From the NCBI GenBank assembly GCA_025451845.1, contig JANWJS010000010.1, forward strand, positions 1 through 64,000: 64,000 bases of DNA, written 5' to 3'. This DNA is from Steroidobacteraceae bacterium. GTDB lineage: Bacteria; Pseudomonadota; Gammaproteobacteria; Steroidobacterales; Steroidobacteraceae. Numbering within the stretch: the first letter of the stretch is position 1; every line of letters begins with the position of its first letter. Made by a program: the position numbers and the translations under genes. Positions 9,727 through 17,925 of this stretch are shown one piece after another. The notes under the pieces are model-generated. The model saw only the letters and a list, made by a program, of their open reading frames with translations. It was not told where the DNA came from and did not search any database.

Positions 9727-10416
9727 TCAATTCACCTGGATGACATTGCTCAACGAGAGCGTGCCGGAGCCGGTATTCAGAGATAGAGTCTGGGTAGTCG
9801 GGTCAATGGTGACGCTGTTGACCGTGCTCTGCAGGTAAGTGGACAGAGAGGTCGCGGAGCCCCTCACCGCGGCGGCGGCGGTGAACGTGTACGTGCCTGC
9901 GGGCGCTGCAGCGCCGGTATTGGTGGTGCCGTCCCAGGTGAAGTTCGTGAGCCCGGAGGATTGCGGTGCAACCCGTATGGTGCGCACCAGCGCTCCGGAT
10001 GCATCGGTCACCTCAATCGCCACGGCGGTGGCGCCGGCGGGTGCCTGCACGGCGCCGCCCACCGACCCGCCGGCGGTCAGCGCCGCGGTCGTGCCGGCCG
10101 CGAGCACCTGGTGGCCGATGAGGTTGGTGCCGCTGAGCAGTTGCGCGGACTGCATGCTGCCTGAGAGATTGCTCATCGAGCTCTCCATGCCGTTGATGCC
10201 GCTCACCTCGCTCAGCGAAGCCATCTCATTGACGAACTGATTGGGATCGGCCGGCTGGGTCGGGTCCTGGTTCTTCATTTGCGCGATGATGAGCGACAGA
10301 AAGTCGCTCTGGCTGATCTGCGGAGTCGCCGAGCCCGACGAGCCGGTCGTGCCCGCGCTGGCTGCGGCGGCCGCGGCGGTTTGCGCGGCGTAGGCACCGA
10401 TGGAGTCCACTGACAT
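9727..10416 (-). CDS. flgD: Hook cap / hook assembly protein FlgD
   Basis: FlgD caps the growing hook and directs FlgE polymerisation. The 229-residue product has an Ala-rich N-terminus, then the signature FLSLIIAQMKNQDPTQPADP and FVNEMASLSEVSGINGM. The C-terminal half carries the FlgD Ig-like/tudor region with FTWDGTTNTGAAAPAGTYTF. Length and position between flgC and flgE are standard. Confidence 0.96.
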   Translation of the reverse strand: MSVDSIGAYAAQTAAAAAASAGTTGSSGSATPQISQSDFLSLIIAQMKNQDPTQPADPNQFVNEMASLSEVSGINGMESSMSNLSGSMQSAQLLSGTNLIGHQVLAAGTTAALTAGGSVGGAVQAPAGATAVAIEVTDASGALVRTIRVAPQSSGLTNFTWDGTTNTGAAAPAGTYTFTAAAAVRGSATSLSTYLQSTVNSVTIDPTTQTLSLNTGSGTLSLSNVIQVN

Positions 10417-10451
10417 GGGGTGGGATCCTGGGGTTTGGAAGGGGATGGGCT

Positions 10452-10892
10452 TCAGATCTGCCCGAGCTTGAGGGTGTCGAGCATGAGACTCTTGGACGTC
10501 TCGAGCACCTGCACGTCGTTCTGATAGGAGCGCGATGCCGAGATCATGTCGGCCATCTGCTCGATGACGTTGACGTTCGAGGAGTAGACATACCCGTTGG
10601 CATCCGCTAGCGGATTGCCCGGCTGGTAGTTTGCGGTTCCGGGGGTGGTGGTCTGGACGATGCTGCTCACTTGTACGGCGGCATCGGCGGCCTGCGCCGG
10701 ATCCGGAGCGCCACCTGGAGACATCAATGAGGCCTGAAGGGCCTGGAAGACCGGATAGCGCGCCTTGTAGGCGGTGGTGGGGCTGCCGCTGACGCTGTCG
10801 GCATTCGCGAGATTGCTCGCCACCGTATTCAGGCGGACGGACTCCGCCGACATGCCCGAGCCCGCGATATTGAAGATGTTGAAGTCGGCCAT
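10452..10892 (-). CDS. flgC: Proximal rod protein FlgC
   Basis: FlgC is a proximal rod subunit of 146 residues. Diagnostic stretches are FNIFNIAGSGMSAESVRLN, VASNLANADSVSG, and the C-terminus YSSNVNVIEQMADMISASRS with NDVQVLETSKSLMLDTLKLG. It starts 7 bases after flgB ends. Confidence 0.96.
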   Translation of the reverse strand: MADFNIFNIAGSGMSAESVRLNTVASNLANADSVSGSPTTAYKARYPVFQALQASLMSPGGAPDPAQAADAAVQVSSIVQTTTPGTANYQPGNPLADANGYVYSSNVNVIEQMADMISASRSYQNDVQVLETSKSLMLDTLKLGQI

Positions 10893-10899
10893 GGTGTGC

Positions 10900-11313
10900 C
10901 TACTTGCCGCCGGTGATGGCGGTGGTGAGCTCGCTGAAGCGGTTCTCGAGGAAGGTGAGCGCGGCCTGGTAGCGCACGGTGTTCTGCGCGAACTGGCTCT
11001 CCTCCATCTGTGAATCGACCGTATTGCCGTCGAGCGAGGGGGCGAGCGGCAGGCGGTACTTCAGGAACTGTTCGGTGGAGACGCTGCCGCCGGTGGTGGC
11101 AGCGGTGACGTCACCCGGGTTGGTGGTAGTCGGCTGCAGCGCATCGCCGGGTGACCCCGCGGTGGCCAGGGCGGCGCGAAAGTCTATGTCGCGCGCCTGG
11201 TAGCCCGGGGTGTCGGCGTTGGCGAGATTAGCCGCGAGCACGTCTGCGCGCTGCGAATACACCTTCAGCGCATCGGGCTCGATGCCGAGATAGGCGTTGA
11301 GGTTGAGCGGCAT
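10900..11313 (-). CDS. flgB: Proximal rod protein FlgB
   Basis: FlgB is the rod subunit nearest the MS ring, 137 residues, normal length. Motifs: YSQRADVLAANLANADTPGY, ARDIDFRAAL, and the C-terminal NTVRYQAALTFLENRFSELT. It is the first gene of the flgB-to-flgL unit. A sigma-54 promoter lies about 40 bases before the start codon, across a divergent control region shared with flgA. Confidence 0.96.
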   Translation of the reverse strand: MPLNLNAYLGIEPDALKVYSQRADVLAANLANADTPGYQARDIDFRAALATAGSPGDALQPTTTNPGDVTAATTGGSVSTEQFLKYRLPLAPSLDGNTVDSQMEESQFAQNTVRYQAALTFLENRFSELTTAITGGK

Positions 11314-11351
11314 GTCGGAATTCCGGCGGTCAATGGGCCTGCCGGATCACG

Positions 11352-11368
11352 AGCAAGACGCATGCCAA
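11352..11368 (-). promoter_or_regulatory. Sigma-54 promoter of the flgB operon
   Basis: The minus strand reads TTGGCATGCGTCTTGCT, an almost perfect match to the known sigma-54 consensus YTGGCACG-N4-TTGCW, with GG and GC separated by exactly 10 bases. The predicted transcript start is about 28 bases before the flgB ATG. Sigma-54 dependence implies an enhancer-binding activator, and two such genes lie at 50-52 kb. Confidence 0.88.
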
Positions 11369-11420
11369 GTTGGTGCCGTGGCGGATTGCGCAGGGAGAGC
11401 GGTCGCCGCGGCCGGTGCGG

Positions 11421-11436
11421 TGTGAGTCAGGTCACA
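11421..11436. promoter_or_regulatory. CRP-type palindrome TGTGA-N6-TCACA between flgB and flgA
   Basis: The sequence TGTGAGTCAGGTCACA is a perfect TGTGA-N6-TCACA dyad, the half-sites bound by CRP, Vfr and Clp. It is centred about 88 bases upstream of the predicted flgB transcript start. Related dyads stand upstream of fliL, fleR and fleQ. It could equally be the enhancer site of the sigma-54 activator; the sequence does not decide this. Confidence 0.6.
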
Positions 11437-11516
11437 CGCGCGCGGCAATGTCTTGCCGCTGGCGGCAGCTTCGCGCGACGCGGCGGCTTCGAGTAACGCC
11501 GTGCGCTGCGCATCCG

Positions 11517-11543
11517 CTATCGGCAGGCCGATTCGCCACTTGA
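11517..11543 (-). promoter_or_regulatory. Possible second (sigma-28-like) promoter upstream of flgB
   Basis: The minus strand reads TCAA, 15 bases, GCCGATAG. Against TAAA-N15-GCCGATAA this is 3 of 4 and 7 of 8 with exact spacing. It would start transcripts about 195 bases before flgB and run through the sigma-54 promoter. It may be a chance match in GC-rich DNA. Confidence 0.35.
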
Positions 11544-11564
11544 GCCGCGCGCGTGGATCGATAT

Positions 11565-11581
11565 CTGGCGCGGCGCTTGCA
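11565..11581 (+). promoter_or_regulatory. Candidate sigma-54 promoter of flgA
   Basis: The plus strand reads CTGGCGCGGCGCTTGCA, one mismatch from YTGGCACG-N4-TTGCA, with correct GG-N10-GC spacing. The predicted transcript start is only about 2 bases before the chosen flgA ATG. Either the flgA message is nearly leaderless, the start codon lies further in, or the promoter is not used. Confidence 0.5.
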
Positions 11582-11593
11582 AGTCTCTCGTCC

Positions 11594-12331
11594 ATGAATG
11601 ATGTTGCGTCGAAAACCCGTCGCCGCCTGCTCCATCGGGCTGCTGCCGCGCTGCTCGGCGGCATGCTCAGCTTCGGGGGCGCCGCGGCCGCCGCGAACGC
11701 GATCGAACCCCTCGAGTCCGTCAGGAGCGCCGCGGAAGGATTCGTGCGCTCGCAGATGCCTCCCGGACAGGCCGACATCGTCGTGAGCGCGGGCAGGCTC
11801 GATTCTCGCCTGCGTCTTGCGCACTGCGGCGGTCCGCTCGACACCTCCTTTATATCCGGGACGACCATGCAGCCGCAGATGTCCGTTCGGGTGGCCTGTC
11901 ATGCGGCAGCCACCTGGACTCTCTATGTGCCCGTCACGGTGCAGTCGCGCATCCGGGTCTGGGCGCTCCTGGCACCCCACGCGCAGGGCGCACGGCTCGG
12001 CACCGCAGATGTCGCCGCGGAGACGCGGCTGGTAGGCGGCCTCGCGGTCGGATATGTGACGGATCTCTCGGAGCTTGCGCGCGCGACACTGCGCCATCCG
12101 CTGCCGGCCGGAGCAGTACTGACCTCCGCGGACCTGCTGCCCGATTTTATGGTACGTCAGGGCGAGCAGGTGACGCTGGTCGCCGCCATCGCCGGCATCC
12201 AGGTCCGCGCGGCCGGGCTCGCCTTGCAGGCTGGCAGCTATGGCGCCCTGATCCGGGTGCAGAATGCGACCTCCGCCAAGGTGGTGCAGGGGGTCGTGGA
12301 GAGCGATCGTGTGGTCGACGTCACACCCTAA
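11594..12331 (+). CDS. flgA: P-ring assembly chaperone FlgA
   Basis: FlgA is a periplasmic chaperone for FlgI assembly. The 245-residue product has a signal peptide with basic start TRRRLLH, a hydrophobic core, and likely cleavage after ANA. The SAF-like C-terminal domain is recognisable (LPAGAVLTSADLLPDFMVRQ, GEQVTLVAAIAGIQVRAAGL, NATSAKVVQGVVESDRVV). The ATG at 11594 is chosen because it gives a complete signal peptide; upstream in-frame codons add unrelated sequence. There is no clear ribosome site. It is divergent from flgB and followed by flgM. Confidence 0.9.
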   Translation: MNDVASKTRRRLLHRAAAALLGGMLSFGGAAAAANAIEPLESVRSAAEGFVRSQMPPGQADIVVSAGRLDSRLRLAHCGGPLDTSFISGTTMQPQMSVRVACHAAATWTLYVPVTVQSRIRVWALLAPHAQGARLGTADVAAETRLVGGLAVGYVTDLSELARATLRHPLPAGAVLTSADLLPDFMVRQGEQVTLVAAIAGIQVRAAGLALQAGSYGALIRVQNATSAKVVQGVVESDRVVDVTP

Positions 12332-12355
12332 AGAAATTTCCACGCCAGCCGATAC
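12329..12355 (+). promoter_or_regulatory. Sigma-28 promoter of flgM, overlapping the flgA stop codon
   Basis: The plus strand reads TAAAGAAA, 11 bases, GCCGATAC, against TAAAGTTT-N11-GCCGATAA. The TAAA of the -35 box is also the flgA stop codon TAA plus one base. The flgM ATG lies about 30 bases downstream of the -10 box. A FliA-dependent flgM gives the usual negative feedback on FliA. Confidence 0.88.
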
Positions 12356-12384
12356 AGCAGCTGAAGGACCTCGAGGAGATCCTA

Positions 12385-12714
12385 ATGCCAAGTAAAATCA
12401 GTGGTTTGAGCGGTGATGCGGCGGCGGCGATCGGCGCGAGCCGTGCTGCCGAGAAGACGCGCGATCCGGTGACGGGTGGCTCATCTGCGCCCGCGGAGTC
12501 ATCCTCGGGTAGCGGCGATTTGCACATCACCGACTCCGCGTCCCAGCTTGCATCCCTCGAGCACGCAGTACGCAACCTTCCGGCCGTGGACCCCGTGCGA
12601 GTGGCGCAGTTTCAGTGGGCCATCGAGCAAGGGACCTACACCGTGCAGCCGCAGCATGTCGCGGACCAGCTCATGCAGCTCGAGCAGGCCTTCAAGCAGC
12701 TGCAGGACGGCTGA
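12385..12714 (+). CDS. flgM: Anti-sigma-28 factor FlgM
   Basis: FlgM binds and inhibits FliA until it is exported through the completed hook. The product has 109 residues. The N-terminal half is low in complexity (Ala/Ser/Gly), as expected of a disordered export region. The C-terminal half carries the FliA-binding region: ITDSASQLASLEHAVRNLPA, VDPVRVAQFQWAIEQGTYTV, then VADQLMQLEQAFKQL. The start follows GAGGAGATCCTA, giving a good ribosome site. It is followed by flgN after 3 bases and has its own sigma-28 promoter. Confidence 0.92.
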   Translation: MPSKISGLSGDAAAAIGASRAAEKTRDPVTGGSSAPAESSSGSGDLHITDSASQLASLEHAVRNLPAVDPVRVAQFQWAIEQGTYTVQPQHVADQLMQLEQAFKQLQDG

Positions 12715-12717
12715 TCC

Positions 12718-13203
12718 GTGGATCCGGGCGTCTGCGGCGAGCACCTGACGACCCTGCTGCGGGAAGAATCCGAGCTCCTCGCGGAGCTGGAAGGGCTGTT
12801 GGCCCAGGAGTCTCGCGTACTCGAGGTCTCCGACATCCAGACACTGGAGACCACGACGCGCGCGCGCCAGGAAAAAATGGGCGCGCTCGCCCGCATCGAG
12901 GAGCAACGCCGCTCGCTCTGCGCCATGCATGGCTTCTCGGCGGACCGCATGGGCCTCGAAAGCCTCATGGCGTGGTGCGACAGCGAAGGCAAGCTGCTTT
13001 CGCGGCTGCGTGAGTGTGCGGAGCGGGCCGTGCGCTGCCGTGATCTCAATGACCGCAACGGCATCGTCGTCGCCACGCGCCTGAAACGCGTCGAGGGGAT
13101 GCTCGATGCGCTCACCGGCCGTCCGACGCGGTCGGATACTTACGGGCCTCGCGGTTATACGGGATCAAACGCCAGACCGGGACGAGTGCTCGGCGCTGCC
13201 TGA
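12718..13203 (+). CDS. flgN: FlgK/FlgL export chaperone FlgN
   Basis: FlgN-family proteins are cytoplasmic helical chaperones for the hook-associated proteins. The 161-residue product starts with GTG and is predicted almost wholly helical: LTTLLREESELLAELEGLLA, then SRVLEVSDIQTLETTTRARQ and LARIEEQRRSLCAMHGFSAD. The assignment rests on helical pattern, length and the standard flgA-flgM-flgN order more than on sharp motifs. It is the last gene of this plus-strand unit and converges on an HDOD gene. Confidence 0.85.
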   Translation: MDPGVCGEHLTTLLREESELLAELEGLLAQESRVLEVSDIQTLETTTRARQEKMGALARIEEQRRSLCAMHGFSADRMGLESLMAWCDSEGKLLSRLRECAERAVRCRDLNDRNGIVVATRLKRVEGMLDALTGRPTRSDTYGPRGYTGSNARPGRVLGAA

Positions 13204-13242
13204 GGCAGTGTCACTGGCCGTCCATGGCGGCAGGCTCCCAGC

Positions 13243-13302
13243 CCCGGCCCATCCGTGGGCCGGGCGTTCGGGCGGATCGACGACACGTTAAGGGTCGTCG
13301 AT
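13243..13302. terminator. Two hairpins between convergent flgN and HDOD genes
   Basis: Stem 1 pairs 13243-13251 with 13256-13264 (arm CCCGGCCCA, 4-base loop). Stem 2 pairs 13276-13284 with 13294-13302 (arm ATCGACGAC, 9-base loop). Both are perfect 9-base stems in the 112-base space between convergent stops. No long T run follows either, so simple intrinsic termination is uncertain. Confidence 0.55.
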
Positions 13303-13315
13303 AAAGGCACCGCCC

Positions 13316-14215
13316 TCACCCCAGCGCATCGCGCAGCGCGTTGACCTCGTTTGCGGATTCCGACAGGAACCGCTCGCAAGCCAGCTGATCCAGCCGCAGC
13401 CGCTGCAGCGGTTTGGCACACTGGACTTGGGCGGCGAGAGCGCTTGCGTCGCCGTTGAGATCCGCCAGCAAGGTGCCGACTACCAAGACGTCCGGCAGGG
13501 CGGGTGCGCCGCGCGGCTCCCGCTCGAGGTTCTCGGACTCGTGCACCGCCTGCACGATCTCATCCGCGATGCCCCAGTTCTCGAGGAGCGCTGCCGCGAT
13601 GCTCAGGTGCCAGTCGTGCTCGATGGCCTGATAGGCAGCCGCATCGCAGAAGAGAGAGCGGTGCCGGCTGGCGCGCGTCAGGATGTAGAGGCGGCCGATG
13701 CCCTGCAGCAAACCGGCGAGGAGCGCAGTGTCGGCATTGATGCTCGTGAGCCGGCGCGCAATGACGGAACAGAGGCTCGCCACCTGCACGCTGCGGCGCC
13801 AAAGGACGCCCAACTGCATTTCGAGACCGCGCAGCGTCGGCGCCTCCTGTAGCTGGCGTATGGCAAAAGCAATCGTTGCGCTGCGTACCGTATCGAGCCC
13901 TACACGAGTCACTGCGGCGCGCAGGTCCGTTACCGGCGCGCTCCCCGGGTTCAGGGCCGCGGAGTTGGCCATGCGAATGAGCTGGGTGGCGAGCACAGGC
14001 TCGCTACCGATGACTCGGACGATTTTTGTGGCGTCGGTCTTCTCGTCGCTCAATACGCGTTGCACGCGCATGACAATGTGTGGGAATCCCGGCAGCTCCA
14101 CCTTGCCGCCGGAGAGCTCCGCGGCAAGCGCCTGCACGAAAGTGAAGGCGACGTCGCGCTCGCCATCCTGACCGGGGTGATCGGCGGGAGAAGGGGGGCT
14201 TGATTGGGCGCGCAT
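13316..14215 (-). CDS. HDOD-domain protein 1
   Basis: HDOD proteins are HD-related signalling proteins that usually lack phosphodiesterase activity. The 299-residue product shows the pattern [38 protein letters not shown] and SATIAFAIRQL. Where HD hydrolases have H-D, this protein reads LLQGIGRLYIL, so both metal ligands are replaced. It is a tandem paralogue of the next gene upstream and the last gene of the 39-kb block. A role in motility signalling is inferred from position. Confidence 0.85.
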   Translation of the reverse strand: MRAQSSPPSPADHPGQDGERDVAFTFVQALAAELSGGKVELPGFPHIVMRVQRVLSDEKTDATKIVRVIGSEPVLATQLIRMANSAALNPGSAPVTDLRAAVTRVGLDTVRSATIAFAIRQLQEAPTLRGLEMQLGVLWRRSVQVASLCSVIARRLTSINADTALLAGLLQGIGRLYILTRASRHRSLFCDAAAYQAIEHDWHLSIAAALLENWGIADEIVQAVHESENLEREPRGAPALPDVLVVGTLLADLNGDASALAAQVQCAKPLQRLRLDQLACERFLSESANEVNALRDALG

Positions 14216-14243
14216 GACAACTCGCGAGCGTTCGGTGGCAGAG

Positions 14244-15200
14244 TCAGACGCCGAGTGCGTGACGCAGGGCCTCGATCTCGTGTTCCGACTCGTCGATCAG
14301 TTTCTCGTAGCTCGCGCGGTCGATGTGCATTCGCTTGCAGGCGGCGACATCGTGCATGTTGAGCTCGAGGGTGTCGGGATGCTCCTTGAACGCCGCGAGC
14401 AGGTGACCCACGGTCAATGCATCGGTGAGATCCGGAGGACCGCCGTGCTCGCGGGTGAAATCCTCGTATTCGCTGACGGCCGTGATGATCTCCTCGGCCA
14501 TGTCCCAGTTCTCGAGCAACACCTTGGCCACGGGAGCGTGCCAATCGCGGACGACGGAGTTGTACGCCGCCTGGTTCTCGAATAGCGCGGGATGCCTGGT
14601 CGAGCGCGTCAGGATGTAGAGCTTGCCGATGCCGTGCAGCAACCCTGCGAGCATGGCGGTATCGGGATTTACGGGGCTGAAGCGGCGCGCCACAGCATGC
14701 GACATCGCCGCGACCGCCGCGCTGCGCTGCCAGAGGTCATCGAGCGGCTGCTCGAGGCCTTTCAAAGAGTCAACCTTCTTCAATTGCGACATGGCGAACG
14801 CGATGGCGGCGCTGCGCACCATGTTGAATCCCATGCGCGCGATCGCGGTGCGTAGCTCGGTGATCGGCTTGCCGGTGAAATTGATGGCCGCGGAGTTGGC
14901 GATCTGCATGAGACGGGCCGCGAGCGCCGGCTCAGAGCCGATCACGCGTACCACCTTTTCCTGGGAGACTTCCTCGTCGGCGAGCACCTGGCGCACGCGC
15001 ATGGCGATGTGCGGAAAGCTGGGCAGGTCCACCTTGCCTTTCGACAGCTCTGCCGCCAGCGACTGCACGAAAGCGAATGCGTCGGGGTCGCTTACGGCCT
15101 GGGAATTGTCTGCCACGGAGCTCTTCATCACCACGCCCTCATCCTGCGGTATCGGCCCATCCTGGCCTGAATTGAGACCTGCGTCGTCAAATTGGTTCAC
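14244..15200 (-). CDS. HDOD-domain protein 2
   Basis: This 318-residue paralogue of the downstream HDOD protein shares [38 protein letters not shown] and the general layout. It keeps His but not Asp in [11 protein letters not shown]. The GTG at 15200 overlaps the cheB stop as GTGA, a coupling used elsewhere in this cluster. An ATG at 15128 with a GAGGG ribosome site is an alternative start that would remove 24 poorly conserved residues; a sigma-28-like site lies just upstream of it. Confidence 0.85.
   Translation of the reverse strand: MNQFDDAGLNSGQDGPIPQDEGVVMKSSVADNSQAVSDPDAFAFVQSLAAELSKGKVDLPSFPHIAMRVRQVLADEEVSQEKVVRVIGSEPALAARLMQIANSAAINFTGKPITELRTAIARMGFNMVRSAAIAFAMSQLKKVDSLKGLEQPLDDLWQRSAAVAAMSHAVARRFSPVNPDTAMLAGLLHGIGKLYILTRSTRHPALFENQAAYNSVVRDWHAPVAKVLLENWDMAEEIITAVSEYEDFTREHGGPPDLTDALTVGHLLAAFKEHPDTLELNMHDVAACKRMHIDRASYEKLIDESEHEIEALRHALGV
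15149..15175 (-). promoter_or_regulatory. Possible sigma-28 promoter inside HDOD gene 2
   Basis: The minus strand reads TCAA, 15 bases, GCCGATAC (3 of 4 and 7 of 8 to consensus, exact spacing). The predicted transcript start is about 14 bases before an in-frame ATG (15128) with a good ribosome site. A chance match remains possible. Confidence 0.35.
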
Positions 15201-16384
15201 GGATCGTCAGTGCCGCCCAGCGCCTTCTCCTCCCGCGTGATGTCCATCGCGTCCGCCAGCGCGAGGATCTTGTCCGCCACGCTCTCCAAGGCCAAGACGT
15301 GCTCGGCGGCCCCGAGCGTGACGGCTTCGCCGGGCATCCCCCAGACGACGCTGGTCGCCTCGTCCTGCGCGATGGTGCGACTGCCGCAGTCCAGCATCTC
15401 CTTGAGACCGCGGGAGCCGTCCTTGCCCATCCCGGTAAGGATCACGCCGATGGCATTGCGGCCGGCGTTCTGCGCCACGGAGCGGAACAACACATCGACG
15501 GACGGCTTGTGGCGGTTGACCGGCACGCCATCGTCCAGACGGCAGACATACCGGGTGCCATCGCGTACCAGCATCAGGTGACGGTCGCCGGGGGCGACGT
15601 AGGCGTGACCCGCGAGGACGTGCTGACCGTCCTGTGCCTCGCAGACCGACATCGGGCAGCAATCGTTCATGCGCCGTGCGAACGGCGCACTGAATGCCCT
15701 CGGGATGTGCTGCGCGATGACGACACCGGGAGAGTCCGGCGGCAGGCGTATCAGCACTTCCTTGATCGCCTCGGTGCCGCCCGTCGAGGCGCCGATCGCA
15801 ATGACACGGTCGGTCGTGCGCAGCGGCCGGCTGCGCGGCGGCGCTTTGGGAAGCACGGCATCTGCGCTGTGAGCCGGCCCGACGGCGCCGGCAGGCCGAA
15901 GCGGCTGTTTCGGGTCGAGCGCTCGCACGCTGGCGCGGGCGGCAACCCGGATTTTCTCGATGAGCTCGTCCGAATAGTCCTTCAGCGTTGCTGCGAGGTC
16001 GATCTTGGGCTTGGAGAGATAGTCCACGGCACCGAGCGCAAGCGCATCGAGCGTCACATCGGCACCGCGCTCGGTGAGCGAGGAGACCATGACCACCGGC
16101 ATCGGTCGCAGGCGCATCAGGTTGCGCAGAAAGGTGATGCCGTCCATCTTCGGCATCTCGACATCCAGCGTCAGCACGTCCGGGTTGAGCTGCTTGATCT
16201 TCTCGCGCGCGGCATGCGCGTCGGCCGCGGTTCCGACGACCTCAATGCCGTGAGCGGCCCTGAGGATGTCGCTGAGGAGACTTCGCACGAGCGCGGAGTC
16301 GTCTACGATGAGCACGCGGATCGGCCGCTTCGCGGCGGGCACGGCCTTCGATTGCGCGGGGGGAATCATGCTCGTATCTCTCAT
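15197..16384 (-). CDS. cheB: Chemotaxis protein-glutamate methylesterase CheB
   Basis: CheB is a response regulator that removes methyl groups from MCP glutamates. The receiver domain spans about residues 20-140 ([19 protein letters not shown], phospho-Asp in [12 protein letters not shown], Lys in YLSKP). The C-terminal esterase domain has the Ser in [13 protein letters not shown], His in [10 protein letters not shown] and Asp in [12 protein letters not shown]. Length is 395 residues. The ATG at 16384 overlaps the cheD stop as ATGA. It forms a cheR-cheD-cheB subcluster at the far end of the block, about 10 kb from cheA. Confidence 0.97.
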   Translation of the reverse strand: MRDTSMIPPAQSKAVPAAKRPIRVLIVDDSALVRSLLSDILRAAHGIEVVGTAADAHAAREKIKQLNPDVLTLDVEMPKMDGITFLRNLMRLRPMPVVMVSSLTERGADVTLDALALGAVDYLSKPKIDLAATLKDYSDELIEKIRVAARASVRALDPKQPLRPAGAVGPAHSADAVLPKAPPRSRPLRTTDRVIAIGASTGGTEAIKEVLIRLPPDSPGVVIAQHIPRAFSAPFARRMNDCCPMSVCEAQDGQHVLAGHAYVAPGDRHLMLVRDGTRYVCRLDDGVPVNRHKPSVDVLFRSVAQNAGRNAIGVILTGMGKDGSRGLKEMLDCGSRTIAQDEATSVVWGMPGEAVTLGAAEHVLALESVADKILALADAMDITREEKALGGTDDP

Positions 16385-17091
16385 TCAAAGAGCTCGACAT
16401 CGCCGCCGGCGGCCTGCTTGCCGAGGCTGGCGAGATAGAGCTGCTCGTGATGGCTGATGATCCGGTTCTCCACTGGACGCAGCTTGCGCAACCGGGCGCG
16501 GCCGCTCCCGGGGAAGTAAACGACCTTGCGCGGCTGAGTGCCGCCGAGGTCCTCGGCCGCGACCTGGTAGCCCTCGAGAGTCATGTAGTTACGGATGAAC
16601 TCGATGTTACGCCCGCCAACATCCGTCATGGCCGCGAGGATCTGCCCGCCGCCGAAGAGCTTGATCTCCAAGCGCTCGCGCGCCGCGCCGAGCTTCAGCA
16701 GGTCGTTGATCAGGCTTTCCATGGCGTAGGAGCCGTAGCGGGTGGCGAGGCCCACCGCCGGGTCGAGCCAGTCGTTCGGGCCCATCGCGGCGTCCTCGGG
16801 CAGCATGAAGTGATTCATGCCGCCGAGACCGCGGGTCGGATCGCGCACGCAAGCGGACACACAGGAGCCGAGAACGGTGGAGATCGCCTCGTCGCTGCGG
16901 CTCACGTAGTACTCGCCGGGGAGAATCTTGACCATCCAGCAGCCGTTCTCACGGTCCCAGAAGCGCTGGAAATGCTCGAAGCCCCGCAACGGCAGCGGCA
17001 GGCCGGACGGACCCTCGGCCGTTGATCCGGCTCCGACCGGAGGCGACGTGGTGTCAGACGCGCCGGTGGATGGTTTTGCCGATGAGGCCAT
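16381..17091 (-). CDS. cheD: Chemoreceptor glutamine deamidase CheD
   Basis: CheD deamidates receptor glutamines. The 236-residue product has the core [15 protein letters not shown] with the nucleophile Cys, and [11 protein letters not shown] with the catalytic His. It ends in [11 protein letters not shown]. The DVELF tail closely resembles the VELF end of an uncharacterised protein encoded just upstream of cheR. The N-terminus overlaps the end of cheR by 38 bases. No cheC is in the window; CheY dephosphorylation here is presumably done by CheZ. Confidence 0.95.
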   Translation of the reverse strand: MASSAKPSTGASDTTSPPVGAGSTAEGPSGLPLPLRGFEHFQRFWDRENGCWMVKILPGEYYVSRSDEAISTVLGSCVSACVRDPTRGLGGMNHFMLPEDAAMGPNDWLDPAVGLATRYGSYAMESLINDLLKLGAARERLEIKLFGGGQILAAMTDVGGRNIEFIRNYMTLEGYQVAAEDLGGTQPRKVVYFPGSGRARLRKLRPVENRIISHHEQLYLASLGKQAAGGDVELFE

Positions 17092-17917
17092 AGCTGTCGC
17101 AAACCTTGAATAGACTCTCCGAATGGCCGAGAAAGAGCAGATCGCCGGGACGCTGCAGCCGGGCGATGCGCGCGAAGAGCTCCCGCTGGGTCCCCTTGTC
17201 GAAGTAAATCACCACGTTGCGGCAGAAGATCGCATCCAACGGTCCTCTCATCGGCAGTGCGTGTATGAGATTGAGCTGCTTGAAGGTGACGAGCGCCGCG
17301 ACTTCCGGCGCGATCTGCAGGCTCGATCCGCCCGTGTCCTGGCGCCCGATGAAGAACCGCTGCAGGCGCTCGGGAGAGATGTTGCCCACCCGCTCCGGAA
17401 GATAGATTCCGCGGCGCGCACGCTCGAGGACCTCCGAGTCGAGGTCCGTGGCGAGGATGCGCACGTCCCAACTACCGGGGTCCGGTAGCGCCTCGAGTAC
17501 CGTCATGGCGATGGAGTACGGCTCTTCACCCGTCGAGCAGCCGGCCGACCAGATGCGGATCCGGCGACGGTCGCGCGGCTTGGCTGCGAGCGGCGCCAGG
17601 ACGTGCTCGCGCAGGTACTGGAAGTGATGCGGCTCGCGAAAGAACGAGGTGAGATTGGTCGTGATTGCGTTGCAGAGCTCCGCGAGCTCCTGCACGTCAC
17701 CATTGAGCCGCTCGCGATACTCGGCGAAGGAGCGCAGCTGCAGCGCGCGCAGACGGCGCGTCAGCCTGCCATAGACGAGCTCCCTCTTCTGGTCCGAGAG
17801 ATGGATGCCGGTGACCGATTTGACGAGCCCCCGCAGCGCCTGGAAGTCCTCCTCGCCGAAGGCGAACTCCCGCAGGCGCAGGGTGGTACTGGTGTCTCGC
17901 GTCGCGGCAGCTTGCAC
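17054..17917 (-). CDS. cheR: Chemotaxis protein methyltransferase CheR
   Basis: CheR methylates MCP glutamates with S-adenosylmethionine. The 287-residue product has the N-terminal helical domain and then the SAM site IWSAGCSTGEEPYSIAM. It continues with LATDLDSEVLERARRGIY and IFCRNVVIYFDKGTQ. Length is normal. It starts 8 bases after the upstream unknown gene and overlaps cheD. Confidence 0.97.
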   Translation of the reverse strand: MQAAATRDTSTTLRLREFAFGEEDFQALRGLVKSVTGIHLSDQKRELVYGRLTRRLRALQLRSFAEYRERLNGDVQELAELCNAITTNLTSFFREPHHFQYLREHVLAPLAAKPRDRRRIRIWSAGCSTGEEPYSIAMTVLEALPDPGSWDVRILATDLDSEVLERARRGIYLPERVGNISPERLQRFFIGRQDTGGSSLQIAPEVAALVTFKQLNLIHALPMRGPLDAIFCRNVVIYFDKGTQRELFARIARLQRPGDLLFLGHSESLFKVCDSYGLIGKTIHRRV

Positions 17918-17925
17918 GGGATTGC

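Noticed and set aside
11347-12391. Minus-strand open frames opposite flgA
   Set aside because: flgA has signal peptide and SAF-domain homology on the plus strand; the opposite frames have none and cover the flgB promoter region.
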